From Pseudomonadota bacterium (GTDB lineage: Bacteria > Pseudomonadota > Alphaproteobacteria > Reyranellales > Reyranellaceae), in the NCBI GenBank assembly GCA_018240745.1, contig JAFEFF010000194.1, forward strand, positions 34,133 to 98,132: a DNA stretch of 64,000 bases. Reading direction: 5' to 3'. Made by a program: the position numbers and the translations under genes. This document shows positions 1 to 9,529 of this stretch, piece by piece (within the stretch, counting starts at the first letter, position 1; every line of letters begins with the position of its first letter). The notes beneath the pieces are model-generated. The model was not told where the DNA came from and did no database searches. It saw nothing but the letters and a program-made list of their open reading frames with translations.

Positions 1-81
1 GGTGTAGATGCAGGGACAGAGATAGTCGCAGTTGCAGCTTTCCATGTACTGGCCGCTCAGCTCCCACGTCTTCTCAGCCAT
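1..81 (-). CDS. DUF1326 domain protein, N-terminal fragment (cut by window edge)
   Basis: The ATG at 79-81 opens a minus-strand frame that runs off the left edge after 27 codons. The visible N-terminus contains GQYMESCNCDYLCPC, which matches the cysteine-rich opening (CNC..CPC) of DUF1326 proteins. The function of that family is not established. The gene lies 39 bases downstream of the FAD amino-acid dehydrogenase on the same strand, so it is probably the last visible member of that operon. The call rests on one short motif and the rest of the gene is not in the window. Confidence 0.72.
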   Translation of the reverse strand, partial: MAEKTWELSGQYMESCNCDYLCPCIYT

Positions 82-120
82 AGCTGCCTCCCGTGATCGC
101 GTCCGTAGTCCAGGGCAATT

Positions 121-1368
121 CTAGCCGAAGCGGCCTGGATCGCACGCGGCGAGCGCCGCCGGCAACTCCTCGCCTTCCATCTGCCTGGCGATCAGCCGGC
201 CGGTCGCGGTCGCGAGCGTCAGGCCGACATGCTGATGGCCGTAGCCGCAATAGACGTTGGCGAGCCGCGGCGCGCGGCCGATTGCCGGCCGGAAGTCGGG
301 CAGGCTGGGGCGCTCGCCGATCCAGCGGCTGCGCTCGGCGCCGCCGACCCCGGGGAAGATCGCCTTGAGGTGCTGCACCAGCAGGTCGGCGCGATGCCAC
401 GACGGCGGCTGGTGCGGAGCCGCCAGCTCGACGGTGCCGGCGACGCGCAGGCCATCCTCCATGGGCGTGATGAAGAAGCCGCGCTCGGCCGGGCTGACCG
501 GCATCTCGAAGCGTACATTGTCGGGCGCCAGCATGACGTGATAGCCGCGCTCGGCGACCAGCGGGGCATTGAAACCCAGGAGCCGCGTCAGCTCGCCGGA
601 CGCGCGGCCGGCGGCGATCACGACCGCCCTTGCCGGCAGCGTCCTGTCGGTGAGCTGCACGCCGGTGACCTGGTGGCCGTTGCGCTCGAAGCCGCGCACG
701 CGGCCGCGCTCGACCGTGCCGCCCTCGGCCGCGAAACGCTCGGCCAGCGTCTCCACGACGCGATAGGGATTGATGGTGTGCATGCCGTGCGGGTAGTAGA
801 CGCCGCGCACGATGTGACTCGACAGGCCGGGCGCCAGCTCACGCGCGCGATTGCCGTCGACGATCTCGAACTCGGTGCCCTTGGCCTTCTGCAGCTCGCG
901 CTCCTCGGCGCCGCCGGCGAACGCCGCCTCGCTCTCGTAGACGTAGAGCGCGCCGCGACTCTTGAACAGCTCGCCCAGGCCCGAGGCCTGGATCTCCGCC
1001 TTCCAGGCGACGTTCGCCTCGGCCATCAGCGGCCCGAACGAATCCATGCCCTTGCGCACCTCGGTCATGCTGTAGGCGGCGCGGGCGAAGCGCAGCATCC
1101 AGGGCAGCAGATAGGGGATGCTGGGTGGATGCACGGTCAGTGGCCCGTTGCGATCCATCAGCATCTGCGGCACGCGCTTCAGTGTCGACGGCCGGGCGAG
1201 CGGGAGGACGTGGTCGATGGCGATGAAGCCGGCATTGCCGTAGGACGTGGCCTTGCCCGGCTCGGCGCTGTCGACCAGGGTGACCGCATGGCCCGCTCGC
1301 TGCAGGGCGCGGGCGATGGCGGTCCCGACGATGCCGGCGCCGACGACGATGACGGAGTCGCTGCTCAT
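121..1368 (-). CDS. FAD-dependent amino-acid dehydrogenase/oxidase (DadA-like)
   Basis: The 415-residue protein starts with a Rossmann FAD-binding motif, VIVVGAGIVGTAIARAL, followed by an acidic residue at the end of the second strand. The C-terminus has the family's second FAD contact region (YCGYGHQHVGLTLA). Length and layout fit the DAO family (D-amino-acid dehydrogenase, glycine or sarcosine oxidase type), which oxidises amino groups to imino acids with electrons passing through FAD. The substrate cannot be read from the sequence. The gene starts 22 bases after the VOC gene stops, so the two are probably cotranscribed. There is no export signal, so it is cytoplasmic or membrane-peripheral. 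Confidence 0.85.
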   Translation of the reverse strand: MSSDSVIVVGAGIVGTAIARALQRAGHAVTLVDSAEPGKATSYGNAGFIAIDHVLPLARPSTLKRVPQMLMDRNGPLTVHPPSIPYLLPWMLRFARAAYSMTEVRKGMDSFGPLMAEANVAWKAEIQASGLGELFKSRGALYVYESEAAFAGGAEERELQKAKGTEFEIVDGNRARELAPGLSSHIVRGVYYPHGMHTINPYRVVETLAERFAAEGGTVERGRVRGFERNGHQVTGVQLTDRTLPARAVVIAAGRASGELTRLLGFNAPLVAERGYHVMLAPDNVRFEMPVSPAERGFFITPMEDGLRVAGTVELAAPHQPPSWHRADLLVQHLKAIFPGVGGAERSRWIGERPSLPDFRPAIGRAPRLANVYCGYGHQHVGLTLATATGRLIARQMEGEELPAALAACDPGRFG

Positions 1369-1390
1369 CGTGCGACGTTAGCACAGCGGC

Positions 1391-2389
1391 CTAGAAGAAC
1401 ACCGGCAGTTTGGGCGGATCGAGCGGCGTGTCGCCGGCGGCGATATCCGGCGTACCGTACTGGATGAAGCTCTCGGGCAGAGCGCCGCCCCAGTAGGTGC
1501 CGCTGCCGCGTTCCCGCTCGTCCCAGGTCACCGGCTCCCAGTCGGGCGCCATCACGAGATAACTGCCGGAATAGATCTCCACGCGGTTGCCGCCCGGCTC
1601 GTAGGAGTAGAGGTAGAAGCCCTGGCTGTTGTTGTGCTTGGCCGGCCCCGCCTCGATGAAGATGCCGTTCTCGGCGAGGATGTCGGCGGCGCGCAGCACG
1701 TCTTCCCGATTGTCGACCCACAACGAGAAGTGATGCAGCCGGCCGTGGCCACCCTTCACATCGCGCACATAGGCGAGCTGGTGATGCACGGCGTTCGGGC
1801 TCATCCAGGATCCCAGCTCGGTCTTGCCCTGGTCGAACATGACCTGCTCGCGCAACTGGAAGCCCAGGAGGCCGGCTGCGAACCGGCGGTTGGCCGCCAC
1901 GTCGGACGCCAGCAGGGCCAGGTGGTCGCTGCGCCGCACGCCGACGCCCCGGCCGGCATATTTCTGTGGCTGGTTCTTCAGGCTCGATCGCAGCTCGGCC
2001 GGCGCCCGGTACTTCTGCTCCTCGTAGTAGATCTCCATCGTGTGGCCGTCGGGATCGTGGAAGCGATAGCCGCGGCCGCGACCGAAATCGCCGTTGGTCC
2101 AGCCGATGCCCAGCTCCGCCGCCTCGATCGCCCGGGCCCTGCGCTCCAGGGCCTCGGGGCTCGTCGCCCGCCAGGCGATGCAGCCGACGCCGGCCGTCCG
2201 TGCGGCGGTGAGCTTCAGGGTGCTGACGGCATAGTCGCCGTAGCCGCGCAGATAGGCGCTGTCGCCGGCTTCATGCGCCACGGTCATGCCAAGCACGTCG
2301 CGGAAGTACCATAGGCTGCGATCGGGCCGTGGCGTCAGCAACTCGACGCTGCCGAGATGGGCGATGTCGTGCAGAGGCTCCGGGGCCAT
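1391..2389 (-). CDS. Extradiol ring-cleavage dioxygenase-type protein (two VOC domains)
   Basis: The protein has two vicinal-oxygen-chelate modules, at about residues 10-125 and 150-275 from the ATG at 2389. The C-terminal module keeps the extradiol ligand set with the usual spacing: His in SDHLAL, His in HHFSLW about 63 residues later, and Glu in RVEIYSG about 52 residues after that. This is the Fe(II) site of catechol 2,3-dioxygenase-like enzymes. A start 36 bases upstream (2425) is also open. The downstream ATG was chosen because it begins at the conserved fold and leaves room for a promoter before hslV. Neither start has a clear ribosome binding site. The natural substrate is unknown. Confidence 0.8.
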   Translation of the reverse strand: MAPEPLHDIAHLGSVELLTPRPDRSLWYFRDVLGMTVAHEAGDSAYLRGYGDYAVSTLKLTAARTAGVGCIAWRATSPEALERRARAIEAAELGIGWTNGDFGRGRGYRFHDPDGHTMEIYYEEQKYRAPAELRSSLKNQPQKYAGRGVGVRRSDHLALLASDVAANRRFAAGLLGFQLREQVMFDQGKTELGSWMSPNAVHHQLAYVRDVKGGHGRLHHFSLWVDNREDVLRAADILAENGIFIEAGPAKHNNSQGFYLYSYEPGGNRVEIYSGSYLVMAPDWEPVTWDERERGSGTYWGGALPESFIQYGTPDIAAGDTPLDPPKLPVFF

Positions 2390-2459
2390 GCTTAAGCATA
2401 CGACCGCAGGGTCGGATACGTACATTGATTTGGCTCAAGGAATGATTATTTAGGCGCCC

Positions 2460-3041
2460 ATGTCCCCACAATCCGATTCGACCCCATCCCCCGGCGGGAC
2501 ACCCGGCTGGCACGCCACGACCATCCTGTCGGTCCGCAAGGGCGGCGAGGTGGTGATGGCCGGCGACGGCCAGGTCTCGATGGGCCAGACCATCGTCAAG
2601 GGCAACGCCAAGAAGGTGCGCCGCCTGGGCAACGGCCAGATCATCGCCGGGTTCGCCGGCGCCACGGCCGACGCCTTCACCCTGTTCGAGCGCCTGGAAG
2701 CGAAACTGGAACGCCATCCCGGCCAGCTGCTGCGCGCTGCCATCGAGCTCGCCAAGGACTGGCGCACCGACCGTTACCTGCGGCGCCTCGAGGCGCTGAT
2801 GGCGGTGGCCGACAAGGATGTCTCGCTGCTGCTGTCGGGCACCGGCGACGTGCTGGAACCCGAAGGCGGCATCATCGCCATCGGCTCGGGCGGCAACTAT
2901 GCGCTGTCGGCGGCGCGCGCGCTGATCGACGTCGAGGACCTCGATGCCGAGACGATCGCCCGCAAGGCGATGGCCATCGCCGCCGACATCTGCGTCTACA
3001 CCAACCACAACATCGTCATCGAGAAGCTCAAGGTCGCCTGA
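2460..3041 (+). CDS. hslV: HslV (ClpQ) peptidase subunit of the HslUV protease
   Basis: The 193-residue protein carries the proteasome-like N-terminal nucleophile. After a 19-residue leader ending in WHA comes [10 protein letters not shown], so processing before Thr20 would expose the catalytic threonine. The GDGQVS and [11 protein letters not shown] motifs are typical. HslV forms the double-ring peptidase chamber that works with the HslU ATPase in cytoplasmic protein degradation. Its TGA stop overlaps the hslU ATG by one base, so the pair is translationally coupled. It is divergent from the VOC gene, with a short shared promoter region upstream. The 5-prime end has no strong ribosome binding site. 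Confidence 0.97.
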   Translation: MSPQSDSTPSPGGTPGWHATTILSVRKGGEVVMAGDGQVSMGQTIVKGNAKKVRRLGNGQIIAGFAGATADAFTLFERLEAKLERHPGQLLRAAIELAKDWRTDRYLRRLEALMAVADKDVSLLLSGTGDVLEPEGGIIAIGSGGNYALSAARALIDVEDLDAETIARKAMAIAADICVYTNHNIVIEKLKVA

Positions 3042-4351
3042 TGGGCAACGACTTTTCCCCCCGCGAGATCGTCTCCGAGCTCGACAAGCACATCGTCGGC
3101 CAGCAGGAAGCCAAGCGTGCCGTCGCCATCGCGCTGCGCAACCGCTGGCGCCGCCTGCAGCTGCCCGAAAGCCTGCGCGAGGAAGTGCTGCCCAAGAACA
3201 TCCTGATGATCGGCCCGACCGGCTGTGGCAAGACCGAGATCGCGCGGCGGCTGGCCAAGCTCGCCAACGCGCCGTTCCTCAAGGTCGAGGCGACCAAGTT
3301 CACCGAGGTCGGCTATGTCGGCCGCGACGTCGAGCAGATCGCGCGCGACCTGATGGAAGCCGCCCTCGACATGGCGCGCGAGCGCATGCGCAAGGACGTG
3401 AAGGCCAAGGCCGAGCTTGCCGCCGAGGATCGCGTGATCGAGGCGCTGTGCGGTCCAACCGCCAGCCAGGAGACCAAGCTCCGCTTCCGCCACAAGCTGC
3501 GCGACAACGAACTGAACGACAGCGAGATCGAGATCGAGGTCGCCGACACCGGCGGGCCGATGCAGTTCGAGATCCCGGGCCAGCCGGGCGCCTCGGTCGG
3601 CATGATCAATATCGGCGACATGCTTGGCAAGGCGTTCGGCGGGCGCACCAAGAGGCGCAAGATGAAGGTGGGCGAGGCCTACGAGACGCTGATGCGCGAG
3701 GAGAGCGACCGCCTGCTCGACCAGGAGAAGGTGGTGCGCGAGGCGCGCGACTCGGTGGAGCAGAACGGCATCGTGTTCATCGACGAGATCGACAAGATCA
3801 CCGCCCGTAGCGAGTTCCGCGGCGGCGGCGACGTCAGCCGCGAGGGCGTGCAGCGCGACCTGCTGCCATTGATCGAGGGCACGACGGTCAATACCAAGCA
3901 CGGCCCGGTGAAGACCGACCATGTGCTGTTCATCTGCTCGGGCGCGTTCCATCTCGCCAAGCCGTCCGACATGCTGCCCGAGCTGCAGGGCCGCCTGCCG
4001 ATCCGCGTCAGCCTCGCCTCGCTCAATCAGGAGGATTTCAAGCGCATCCTGACCGAGCCCGAGGCCAGCCTGGTGAAGCAGTACAAGGCGCTGCTGGCGA
4101 CCGAGCAGGTCGACCTCGAATTCAAGCCCGACGCGATCGACGAGCTGGCCAAGCTGTCGGCCGAGATCAACGAGACGGTCGAGAATATCGGCGCCCGCCG
4201 GCTGCACACCGTGATGGAGAAGCTCCTGGAGGAGATCAGCTTCACCGCCTCGGACAAGCCCGGCGAGAAGATCGAGATCGATGCCGCCTATGTGCGCGAG
4301 CGCGTGAGCTCGCTGGCCAAGGACGCGGATCTGTCGAAGTTCGTCCTCTGA
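3041..4351 (+). CDS. hslU: HslU (ClpY) unfoldase ATPase of the HslUV protease
   Basis: The 436-residue AAA+ protein has Walker A GPTGCGKT at residues 58-65, the substrate-gripping pore loop GYVGRD shortly after, the I-domain insertion in the middle and Walker [12 protein letters not shown] near residue 245. The C-terminus ends in KFVL, close to the conserved tail that docks into HslV. HslU unfolds substrates with ATP and feeds them to HslV. Length is normal for the family. It ends one base before the stop of a convergent small membrane-protein gene, with no visible terminator between them. Confidence 0.98.
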   Translation: MGNDFSPREIVSELDKHIVGQQEAKRAVAIALRNRWRRLQLPESLREEVLPKNILMIGPTGCGKTEIARRLAKLANAPFLKVEATKFTEVGYVGRDVEQIARDLMEAALDMARERMRKDVKAKAELAAEDRVIEALCGPTASQETKLRFRHKLRDNELNDSEIEIEVADTGGPMQFEIPGQPGASVGMINIGDMLGKAFGGRTKRRKMKVGEAYETLMREESDRLLDQEKVVREARDSVEQNGIVFIDEIDKITARSEFRGGGDVSREGVQRDLLPLIEGTTVNTKHGPVKTDHVLFICSGAFHLAKPSDMLPELQGRLPIRVSLASLNQEDFKRILTEPEASLVKQYKALLATEQVDLEFKPDAIDELAKLSAEINETVENIGARRLHTVMEKLLEEISFTASDKPGEKIEIDAAYVRERVSSLAKDADLSKFVL

Positions 4352-4352
4352 C

Positions 4353-4490
4353 CTAGAGGCAGTACGCCGCGACCAGGTCGACGATGTAGGCCGGCCCGTT
4401 CGTGCCCCAGAGCACGAACGAAAGTCCTGTCAGGACAAGCAGCAGGGCGAGCGCGCTCCAGCCCAGCAGGGAGCGCCAGCCCCGAATCAT
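4353..4490 (-). CDS. Small membrane protein coupled to the upstream MFS transporter
   Basis: This 45-codon gene begins with an ATG at 4488-4490 that overlaps the TGA stop of the MFS transporter in an ATGA junction. The peptide opens with a basic segment (MIRGWR), continues with a hydrophobic run (SALALLLVLTGLSFVLW) that should span the membrane, and ends in a second moderately hydrophobic stretch. The overlap and the basic-then-hydrophobic layout suggest a genuine small protein, perhaps an accessory subunit or regulator of the transporter. No family was recognised, and the functional link is inferred from coupling alone. Confidence 0.6.
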   Translation of the reverse strand: MIRGWRSLLGWSALALLLVLTGLSFVLWGTNGPAYIVDLVAAYCL

Positions 4491-5734
4491 GCGGGCTGCG
4501 CCGCGAGTTGCGGCCGCACCACCGGCTTCTCGACGATCGGCCAGTGGAGCAGCGCGGACAGGAGCCCCAGCGCGATCGACAGCCACCACATCACGTCGTA
4601 GTTGCCCTGCAGGTCGAACATCACCCCGCCGCCCCAGCCGCCGACGAAGCTGCCGACCTGGTGGCCAAGGAACACGAAGCCGTTGAGCATCGTGAGATGC
4701 ACCGGGCCGAACATGGTGCCGACCAGCGACGTGGTGAGCGGCACGGTGCCCAGCCACAGGAAGCCGAGCGCCGCGGCGAAGGTCAGCACCGAGGCCGCCG
4801 ACAGCGGCGCCAGCACGAAGGCCAGGAACACGCCGGCGCGCAGGAGATAGAGCAGCGACAAGAGGTTCTTGCGCTGGTATCGCGCGCCCATCGAGCTCCA
4901 CAGGATCGAGCCGGCGATGTTGAACAGGCCGACCAGGCCGATGCTCCAGCCGCCGAGCTCGGCCGGGGAGAGCGTGACGCCGAACAGCGAGAGCCCGATG
5001 CCCTTGTCGGAGATATAGGCCGGCAGGTGGCCGCCGACGAAGGCGACGTGGAAGCCGCAGACGAAATAGCCCACGACCAGCAGCACGTAGCTCCGCTGGC
5101 TGAACGCCTCCCTCAGGGCCTCGCGCGAGGTCTGCTGACCGCCCTTCGCCTTGCGCGCGGCGACGATCTGCTGGCTGTCGTTGAGGCCGGCCGCCAGCAA
5201 CACCATCAGAACCGCCAGCGCCGTCAGCGCCCACATGGTGGGGCGCCAGTCGCCGAAATAGCCCTGCAGCACCGAGGCGAGCGGCACGATGAAGAACTGG
5301 CCGAACGAGCCGCCGGCCGAGCAGATGCCGACCGCCAGCGCCGCCTTGTGCGGCGGAGCAAGGCGCAGGATGACGCCGAGCACCGGTCCGAAGGTCGCCG
5401 CCGACAGGCCGATGCCGACCAGGGCGCTGCCCAGCACCAGCATGAACGGGGTGTGCATCGTCGCCGTGACGACCATGCCCCCGACATAGACCGCGGCGCC
5501 GCCCGCGATGGTGACGGCCGAGCCGAAGCGGTCGCACAGCCGGCCGGAAAACGGCGCGAAGAAGCCCATCAGCAGCATCGACAGCGCGGTGCCGAAGGAG
5601 AACAGCTCGCGGCCCACATGCAACTCGGCCGACACGGGCTTGAGGAAGATGCCGAAGCTCTGGCGCACGCCCAGGCCGATGGTGAGGACGAGGAAACCGC
5701 ACCACACGGCGGTCCAGTAGGAGCGGGAGGTCAT
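4487..5734 (-). CDS. Major facilitator superfamily transporter
   Basis: The protein is about 415 residues with roughly twelve hydrophobic segments. It begins MTSRSYWTAVWCGFLVL and continues VRQSFGIFLKPVS, which resembles the OFA/monocarboxylate-type MFS branch. The loop between helices 2 and 3 has PFSGRLCDRFG, a version of the MFS GxxxDRxGRR signature. An upstream ATG at 5794 is open, but the one at 5734 begins at the natural N-terminus. The gene is coupled by ATGA to the 45-residue membrane peptide and is divergent from the alpha/beta hydrolase. Substrate is not predictable; small organic acids are likely for this branch. Confidence 0.85.
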   Translation of the reverse strand: MTSRSYWTAVWCGFLVLTIGLGVRQSFGIFLKPVSAELHVGRELFSFGTALSMLLMGFFAPFSGRLCDRFGSAVTIAGGAAVYVGGMVVTATMHTPFMLVLGSALVGIGLSAATFGPVLGVILRLAPPHKAALAVGICSAGGSFGQFFIVPLASVLQGYFGDWRPTMWALTALAVLMVLLAAGLNDSQQIVAARKAKGGQQTSREALREAFSQRSYVLLVVGYFVCGFHVAFVGGHLPAYISDKGIGLSLFGVTLSPAELGGWSIGLVGLFNIAGSILWSSMGARYQRKNLLSLLYLLRAGVFLAFVLAPLSAASVLTFAAALGFLWLGTVPLTTSLVGTMFGPVHLTMLNGFVFLGHQVGSFVGGWGGGVMFDLQGNYDVMWWLSIALGLLSALLHWPIVEKPVVRPQLAAQPA

Positions 5735-5841
5735 GGCGCGGAAAGTGCGGCGGAGAGTCGGCGCTTGCAAGCCGCCGCCGCGGCATTCAGCCATAGAATT
5801 ACTTCATGCCGTCACAAGCCGTTGTGTGGCACAAGGCAGGC

Positions 5842-7389
5842 ATGGTGCTATCCGGCCGTCGCATCGCGTTGGCGAGCTTGTTCTTGCTGATGACGGCCTG
5901 CTGCGCATTCGCTGCCGCGCCGGTGCCACGGCTCGATCGCGAACGCTGCGTGTTCCGGCCGCCGCGCGGCGACAAGATCGAATGCTACACGCTGGTCGTC
6001 CTGGAGAACCGGGCCAGGCCCAAAGGTCCCGAGGTGCGGCTCAAGGTGGCGATCCTGAAGGCCAAGCGGCCGCTCGCCGCCGATCCGGTGATCTATCTCG
6101 CCGGCGGGCCGGGCGATGCACCGCTCGTTGCGTCGGCCGCCGGCGCCGATCCATTGGCCGAAGGCGACTGGTGGAACGACACCGCGGTCATCCGCCGTCG
6201 TCGCGACGTCATCATCATGAGCGAGCGCGGCGCGGGTGGCTCGAACCCCAATCTCGACTGCTTCGAGCCGCGGACGACCGAGCCCGCGCGCGCCAGGCGG
6301 CGCGCGGTCACCGAACCGCAGGAGCGGGACATCCTGCTGCGCTGCCGCGCCGACTTCGACAAGCGCAGGATCGACGTGGCGATGTTCAGCACGCCGGCGC
6401 TGGCCGACGATGTCGCCGATCTGGTGTCGGTGTTGCAGATCCCCAAGGTCAACCTCTACGGCATCTCCTACGGCACGCGCTGGGGCCTCGAGGTGATGCG
6501 CCGCCATCCCGGCATCGTGCGCGCGGCGGTGCTCGACGGCGTCTACCCGCCGCAGATCAACGGCGAGCAGAACGAGCCGGAGATCGTCCGCACCGTGTTC
6601 GAGCAGCTCTACAGCGAATGCGCCTCCGACAAGCTCTGCCGCGAGCGCAATCCCGACCTCGCGAACAATGTGCGGTTGCTGCTCGCCGACGCCGATCGCA
6701 ACCCGCTGCCGCTCACCCTGGATCTGGATGACGGCCCGCAGCCGGTGAAGCTCGACGGCGCCAAGCTCCTGCTGGTGATGCTGCACATGATGCGCCAGGG
6801 TGAGGCGGAGCTGGTGCCCGAGGCGGTGACGGCGCTGAAGCGCGGCGACATCCGGCTGATCAAGCAGTTCGCCGAAGACCTCGAGGAAGATGATGGCGGC
6901 CTGCTCGAGACCAATGCCCAGCAATTCGGCGGCTTGTTCAACACCATCGAGTGCCGCGAGACCTGGGCCGGCGTCGACCAGGGGGCGCGCGATGCGGCGA
7001 TCCAGGCCGGCGGCGTCTACAGCCTGACGGCGCAGCTCAGCAAGCTGCCGGCCTTCTGCCCGGTGTGGCGCGTGCCGGTGGCGCCGCCCGCCGAGCGCCA
7101 GCCGGTGACGGCGGCGATCCCGACGCTGCTGCTGAGCGGCGGCTACGACTGGCTGACGCCGCCGAACTGGGGCCGCGATGCCGCCAAGCACCTGCCGGAC
7201 TCTCGGCACGTGATCTTCCGCGCACAGGGCCACGGCGTGTCGAGCCAGGACCAGTGCGCGGCCCGTCTGCGCGACGAGTTCTTCGACTCGCCCGATCCGC
7301 GCTGGCCGCTGCCCTGCCGCGCCGATACGCCGCTCGATTTCCAATCGGCGGCGGAACAGGTCCGGAAGATGGGCGGTGGGAAGAAATAG
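5842..7389 (+). CDS. Exported alpha/beta hydrolase, prolyl/tripeptidyl aminopeptidase-like
   Basis: The protein is about 515 residues from the ATG at 5842. A start at 5806 is possible, but 5842 has AAGGCAGG just upstream and gives a clean signal peptide: a basic MVLSGRR, then a hydrophobic stretch ending AFAAA. The LMTAC segment could alternatively be a lipobox. The mature enzyme has the nucleophile elbow GISYGT and a C-terminal GHGVSSQDQC that supplies the catalytic His. This is the architecture of TAP-like S33 serine peptidases and esterases. It probably acts in the periplasm or on the membrane. Substrate unknown. Confidence 0.82.
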   Translation: MVLSGRRIALASLFLLMTACCAFAAAPVPRLDRERCVFRPPRGDKIECYTLVVLENRARPKGPEVRLKVAILKAKRPLAADPVIYLAGGPGDAPLVASAAGADPLAEGDWWNDTAVIRRRRDVIIMSERGAGGSNPNLDCFEPRTTEPARARRRAVTEPQERDILLRCRADFDKRRIDVAMFSTPALADDVADLVSVLQIPKVNLYGISYGTRWGLEVMRRHPGIVRAAVLDGVYPPQINGEQNEPEIVRTVFEQLYSECASDKLCRERNPDLANNVRLLLADADRNPLPLTLDLDDGPQPVKLDGAKLLLVMLHMMRQGEAELVPEAVTALKRGDIRLIKQFAEDLEEDDGGLLETNAQQFGGLFNTIECRETWAGVDQGARDAAIQAGGVYSLTAQLSKLPAFCPVWRVPVAPPAERQPVTAAIPTLLLSGGYDWLTPPNWGRDAAKHLPDSRHVIFRAQGHGVSSQDQCAARLRDEFFDSPDPRWPLPCRADTPLDFQSAAEQVRKMGGGKK

Positions 7390-7528
7390 TGCTGCGCCCG
7401 AAGCCCACACCGACCGGCGCCGTGTGAACTTCCGGCCTTCTGTTCGCAGCCAACCTTTTGCTACACTGGAGACGATTAAACACAAAAAAAGAGTATTTTA
7501 ACTCCAGCGGGAAAGGCCAAGGCAGCCG

Positions 7529-9529
7529 GTGCTTGGCGTATATGGGTTGGGCGGCGCCTTGGGCGTGCTGGCGGTCGCGGCGCTTCTCGCAACGCTGACG
7601 CGGTCTGCGCTCGCGCTCGTCTATCCTTTGTGCGCCATCGCGGCTGTGGTCCTCGGCGCGGTCGACCTTCACGTCCTGCTGAGCGACGGCAGCCTGTCGG
7701 CCAGCCTGCCGCTCGGCCTGCCGACGATCGGCCTGCGGCTGCGGCTCGATCCGCTGTCGGCATTCTTCGGCATCGTGGTCAATGGCGGCGTGCTGGCCGC
7801 GTCGCTCTACGGCTTGGGCCTCGATCGCCGAACCGAGCTCACCCCTCGGGTCGAGCCGCTGTTCCCGATCTTCGCTGCCGCAATGAACCTCGTTCTGATC
7901 GCCGACGACGCCTACGGCTTCCTGTTCTTCTGGGAGCTGATGTCGCTCAGCTCATGGGCGCTGGTGGTCGCGCGCCACACCGATCCGGAGAGCCGGCGCG
8001 CGGGCCATCTCTACCTGGTGATGGCCGCGCTCGGCACGGTGTCGCTGCTGTTCGCCTTCGGCGGCCTGGCCGGTCCGGCGGGCGGCTACTCCTTCGAGGC
8101 GATCCGGGCCCTGCCGCCGGGTCCCGCGGTCGCGGCTCTGGTGCTGGCGGCGGCGCTGGTCGGCTGCGGCTCGAAGGGCGGCCTGATCCCGCTGCACGCC
8201 TGGCTGCCGCTCGCCCATCCCGCTGCGCCCAGCCACGTCTCCGCGCTCATGAGCGGCGTCATGACCAAGGTGGCGATCTACGGGTTCATGCGTATCGCCT
8301 TCGATCTGCTCGGCCCGCCGGCATGGTGGTGGGCGCTGCCGCCGATCGTGCTGGGCGCGCTGACGGCGGTGCTCGGCCTGCTCTACGCGGTGCTCGACCG
8401 CGACCTCAAGCGCGTACTGGCCTATTCCACGGTCGAGAATGTCGGCGTGATCTTCGTCGCCCTGGGCCTGGCGCTCGCCTTCAAGGCCAACGCCTTCTCC
8501 GCCGCTGCCGCGGTGGCGCTGACCGCGGCGTTGCTCCATGTGCTGAACCACTCGTGGTTCAAGTCGCTGCTCTTCCTCGGCGCCGGCGCGGTGCTGCACG
8601 CCACCGGCCGCCGCGATCTCGACGGGCTCGGCGGCCTGATCCGCGCCATGCCGCGGACGGCGGTGCTGTTCCTGGTGGGCGCCCTGGCGATTTCCGCGCT
8701 GCCGCCGCTCAACGGCTTCGTCTCCGAATGGCTGCTCTTCCAGGCGGTGCTGGCCGGGCCGACCCTGCCGCAGGCATCGCTGCACTTCGCGGCGCCTGCG
8801 GTCGGCGCGATGCTCGCCCTCGCTGCGGCGCTGGCGGCGGCGTGCTTCGTGCGCGTCTACGGCACCGCCTTTCTCGGCCGCCCGCGCAGCGTCGAGGCGG
8901 CGCGCGCGCACGACGTGGCCGTGGTCCAGCAGGTCGCCATGGGTCTGCTCGCACTGCTCTGCATCCTCGGCGGGCTGCTGGGTGGGCCGCTCGCGGGGGC
9001 CCTCGGCCCTCTGGTCAGGGAGATCGCCAACAGCGCGCTGGCTGCGGGCGGCGGTCCGACACCGCTGTCGCTGGTCGCCTTCGACGCCCGCCGCAGCGTC
9101 TACGATGCGCCGGTCATCGCGCTGTTCGTCGCCATCGCCTCGCTCACGACACTGGTGATCGTGCACCGCATATCCGAGCGGCGCACCCGGCGCGGCCCGG
9201 CCTGGGACTGCGGCTTCCCCGATCCGTCGCCCGCCACGCAGTACACCGCATCGAGCTTCGCCCAGCCGCTGCGCCGCGTGTACGGCACGGTGGCCTTCGC
9301 GGCGCGGGAAACGGTCACCATGCCGCCGCCCGGCGACCGCGCACCGGCGCACTTCTCCGTTGCGCTGGTCGATTACGCCTGGCGCATCTTCTACGCCGGC
9401 CCGGCGCGCGCCGTGCTCGGCCTGGCGCAACGGCTGAATGCGCTGCAGTTCCTGACCATCCGGCGCTACCTGGTGCTGATGTTCGCCGCCCTGGTGATCC
9501 TGCTGTCGATCGCGGCGGTGACGACATGA
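7529..9529 (+). CDS. hyfB: Hydrogenase-4 subunit B-like proton-translocating membrane protein
   Basis: A GTG start gives 666 residues with about sixteen membrane segments. It belongs to the NuoL/M/N antiporter-like family that forms proton channels in complex I and group 4 hydrogenases. The conserved helix-5 glutamate lies in FFWELMSLSSWALV, and an amphipathic soluble tail follows the membrane core (about residues 540-620). It is the first gene of a seven-gene operon in which every junction is a 4-base overlap; the next gene starts at the ATGA at 9526. A purine-rich GGGAAAGG lies 13 bases before the start, and no sigma-54 or other promoter is obvious. Confidence 0.9.
   Translation: MLGVYGLGGALGVLAVAALLATLTRSALALVYPLCAIAAVVLGAVDLHVLLSDGSLSASLPLGLPTIGLRLRLDPLSAFFGIVVNGGVLAASLYGLGLDRRTELTPRVEPLFPIFAAAMNLVLIADDAYGFLFFWELMSLSSWALVVARHTDPESRRAGHLYLVMAALGTVSLLFAFGGLAGPAGGYSFEAIRALPPGPAVAALVLAAALVGCGSKGGLIPLHAWLPLAHPAAPSHVSALMSGVMTKVAIYGFMRIAFDLLGPPAWWWALPPIVLGALTAVLGLLYAVLDRDLKRVLAYSTVENVGVIFVALGLALAFKANAFSAAAAVALTAALLHVLNHSWFKSLLFLGAGAVLHATGRRDLDGLGGLIRAMPRTAVLFLVGALAISALPPLNGFVSEWLLFQAVLAGPTLPQASLHFAAPAVGAMLALAAALAAACFVRVYGTAFLGRPRSVEAARAHDVAVVQQVAMGLLALLCILGGLLGGPLAGALGPLVREIANSALAAGGGPTPLSLVAFDARRSVYDAPVIALFVAIASLTTLVIVHRISERRTRRGPAWDCGFPDPSPATQYTASSFAQPLRRVYGTVAFAARETVTMPPPGDRAPAHFSVALVDYAWRIFYAGPARAVLGLAQRLNALQFLTIRRYLVLMFAALVILLSIAAVTT

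Noticed and set aside
2271..3008. A 245-codon minus-strand frame opposite hslV
   Set aside because: It is a shadow of hslV, with His, Gln and Arg-rich composition and no domain.
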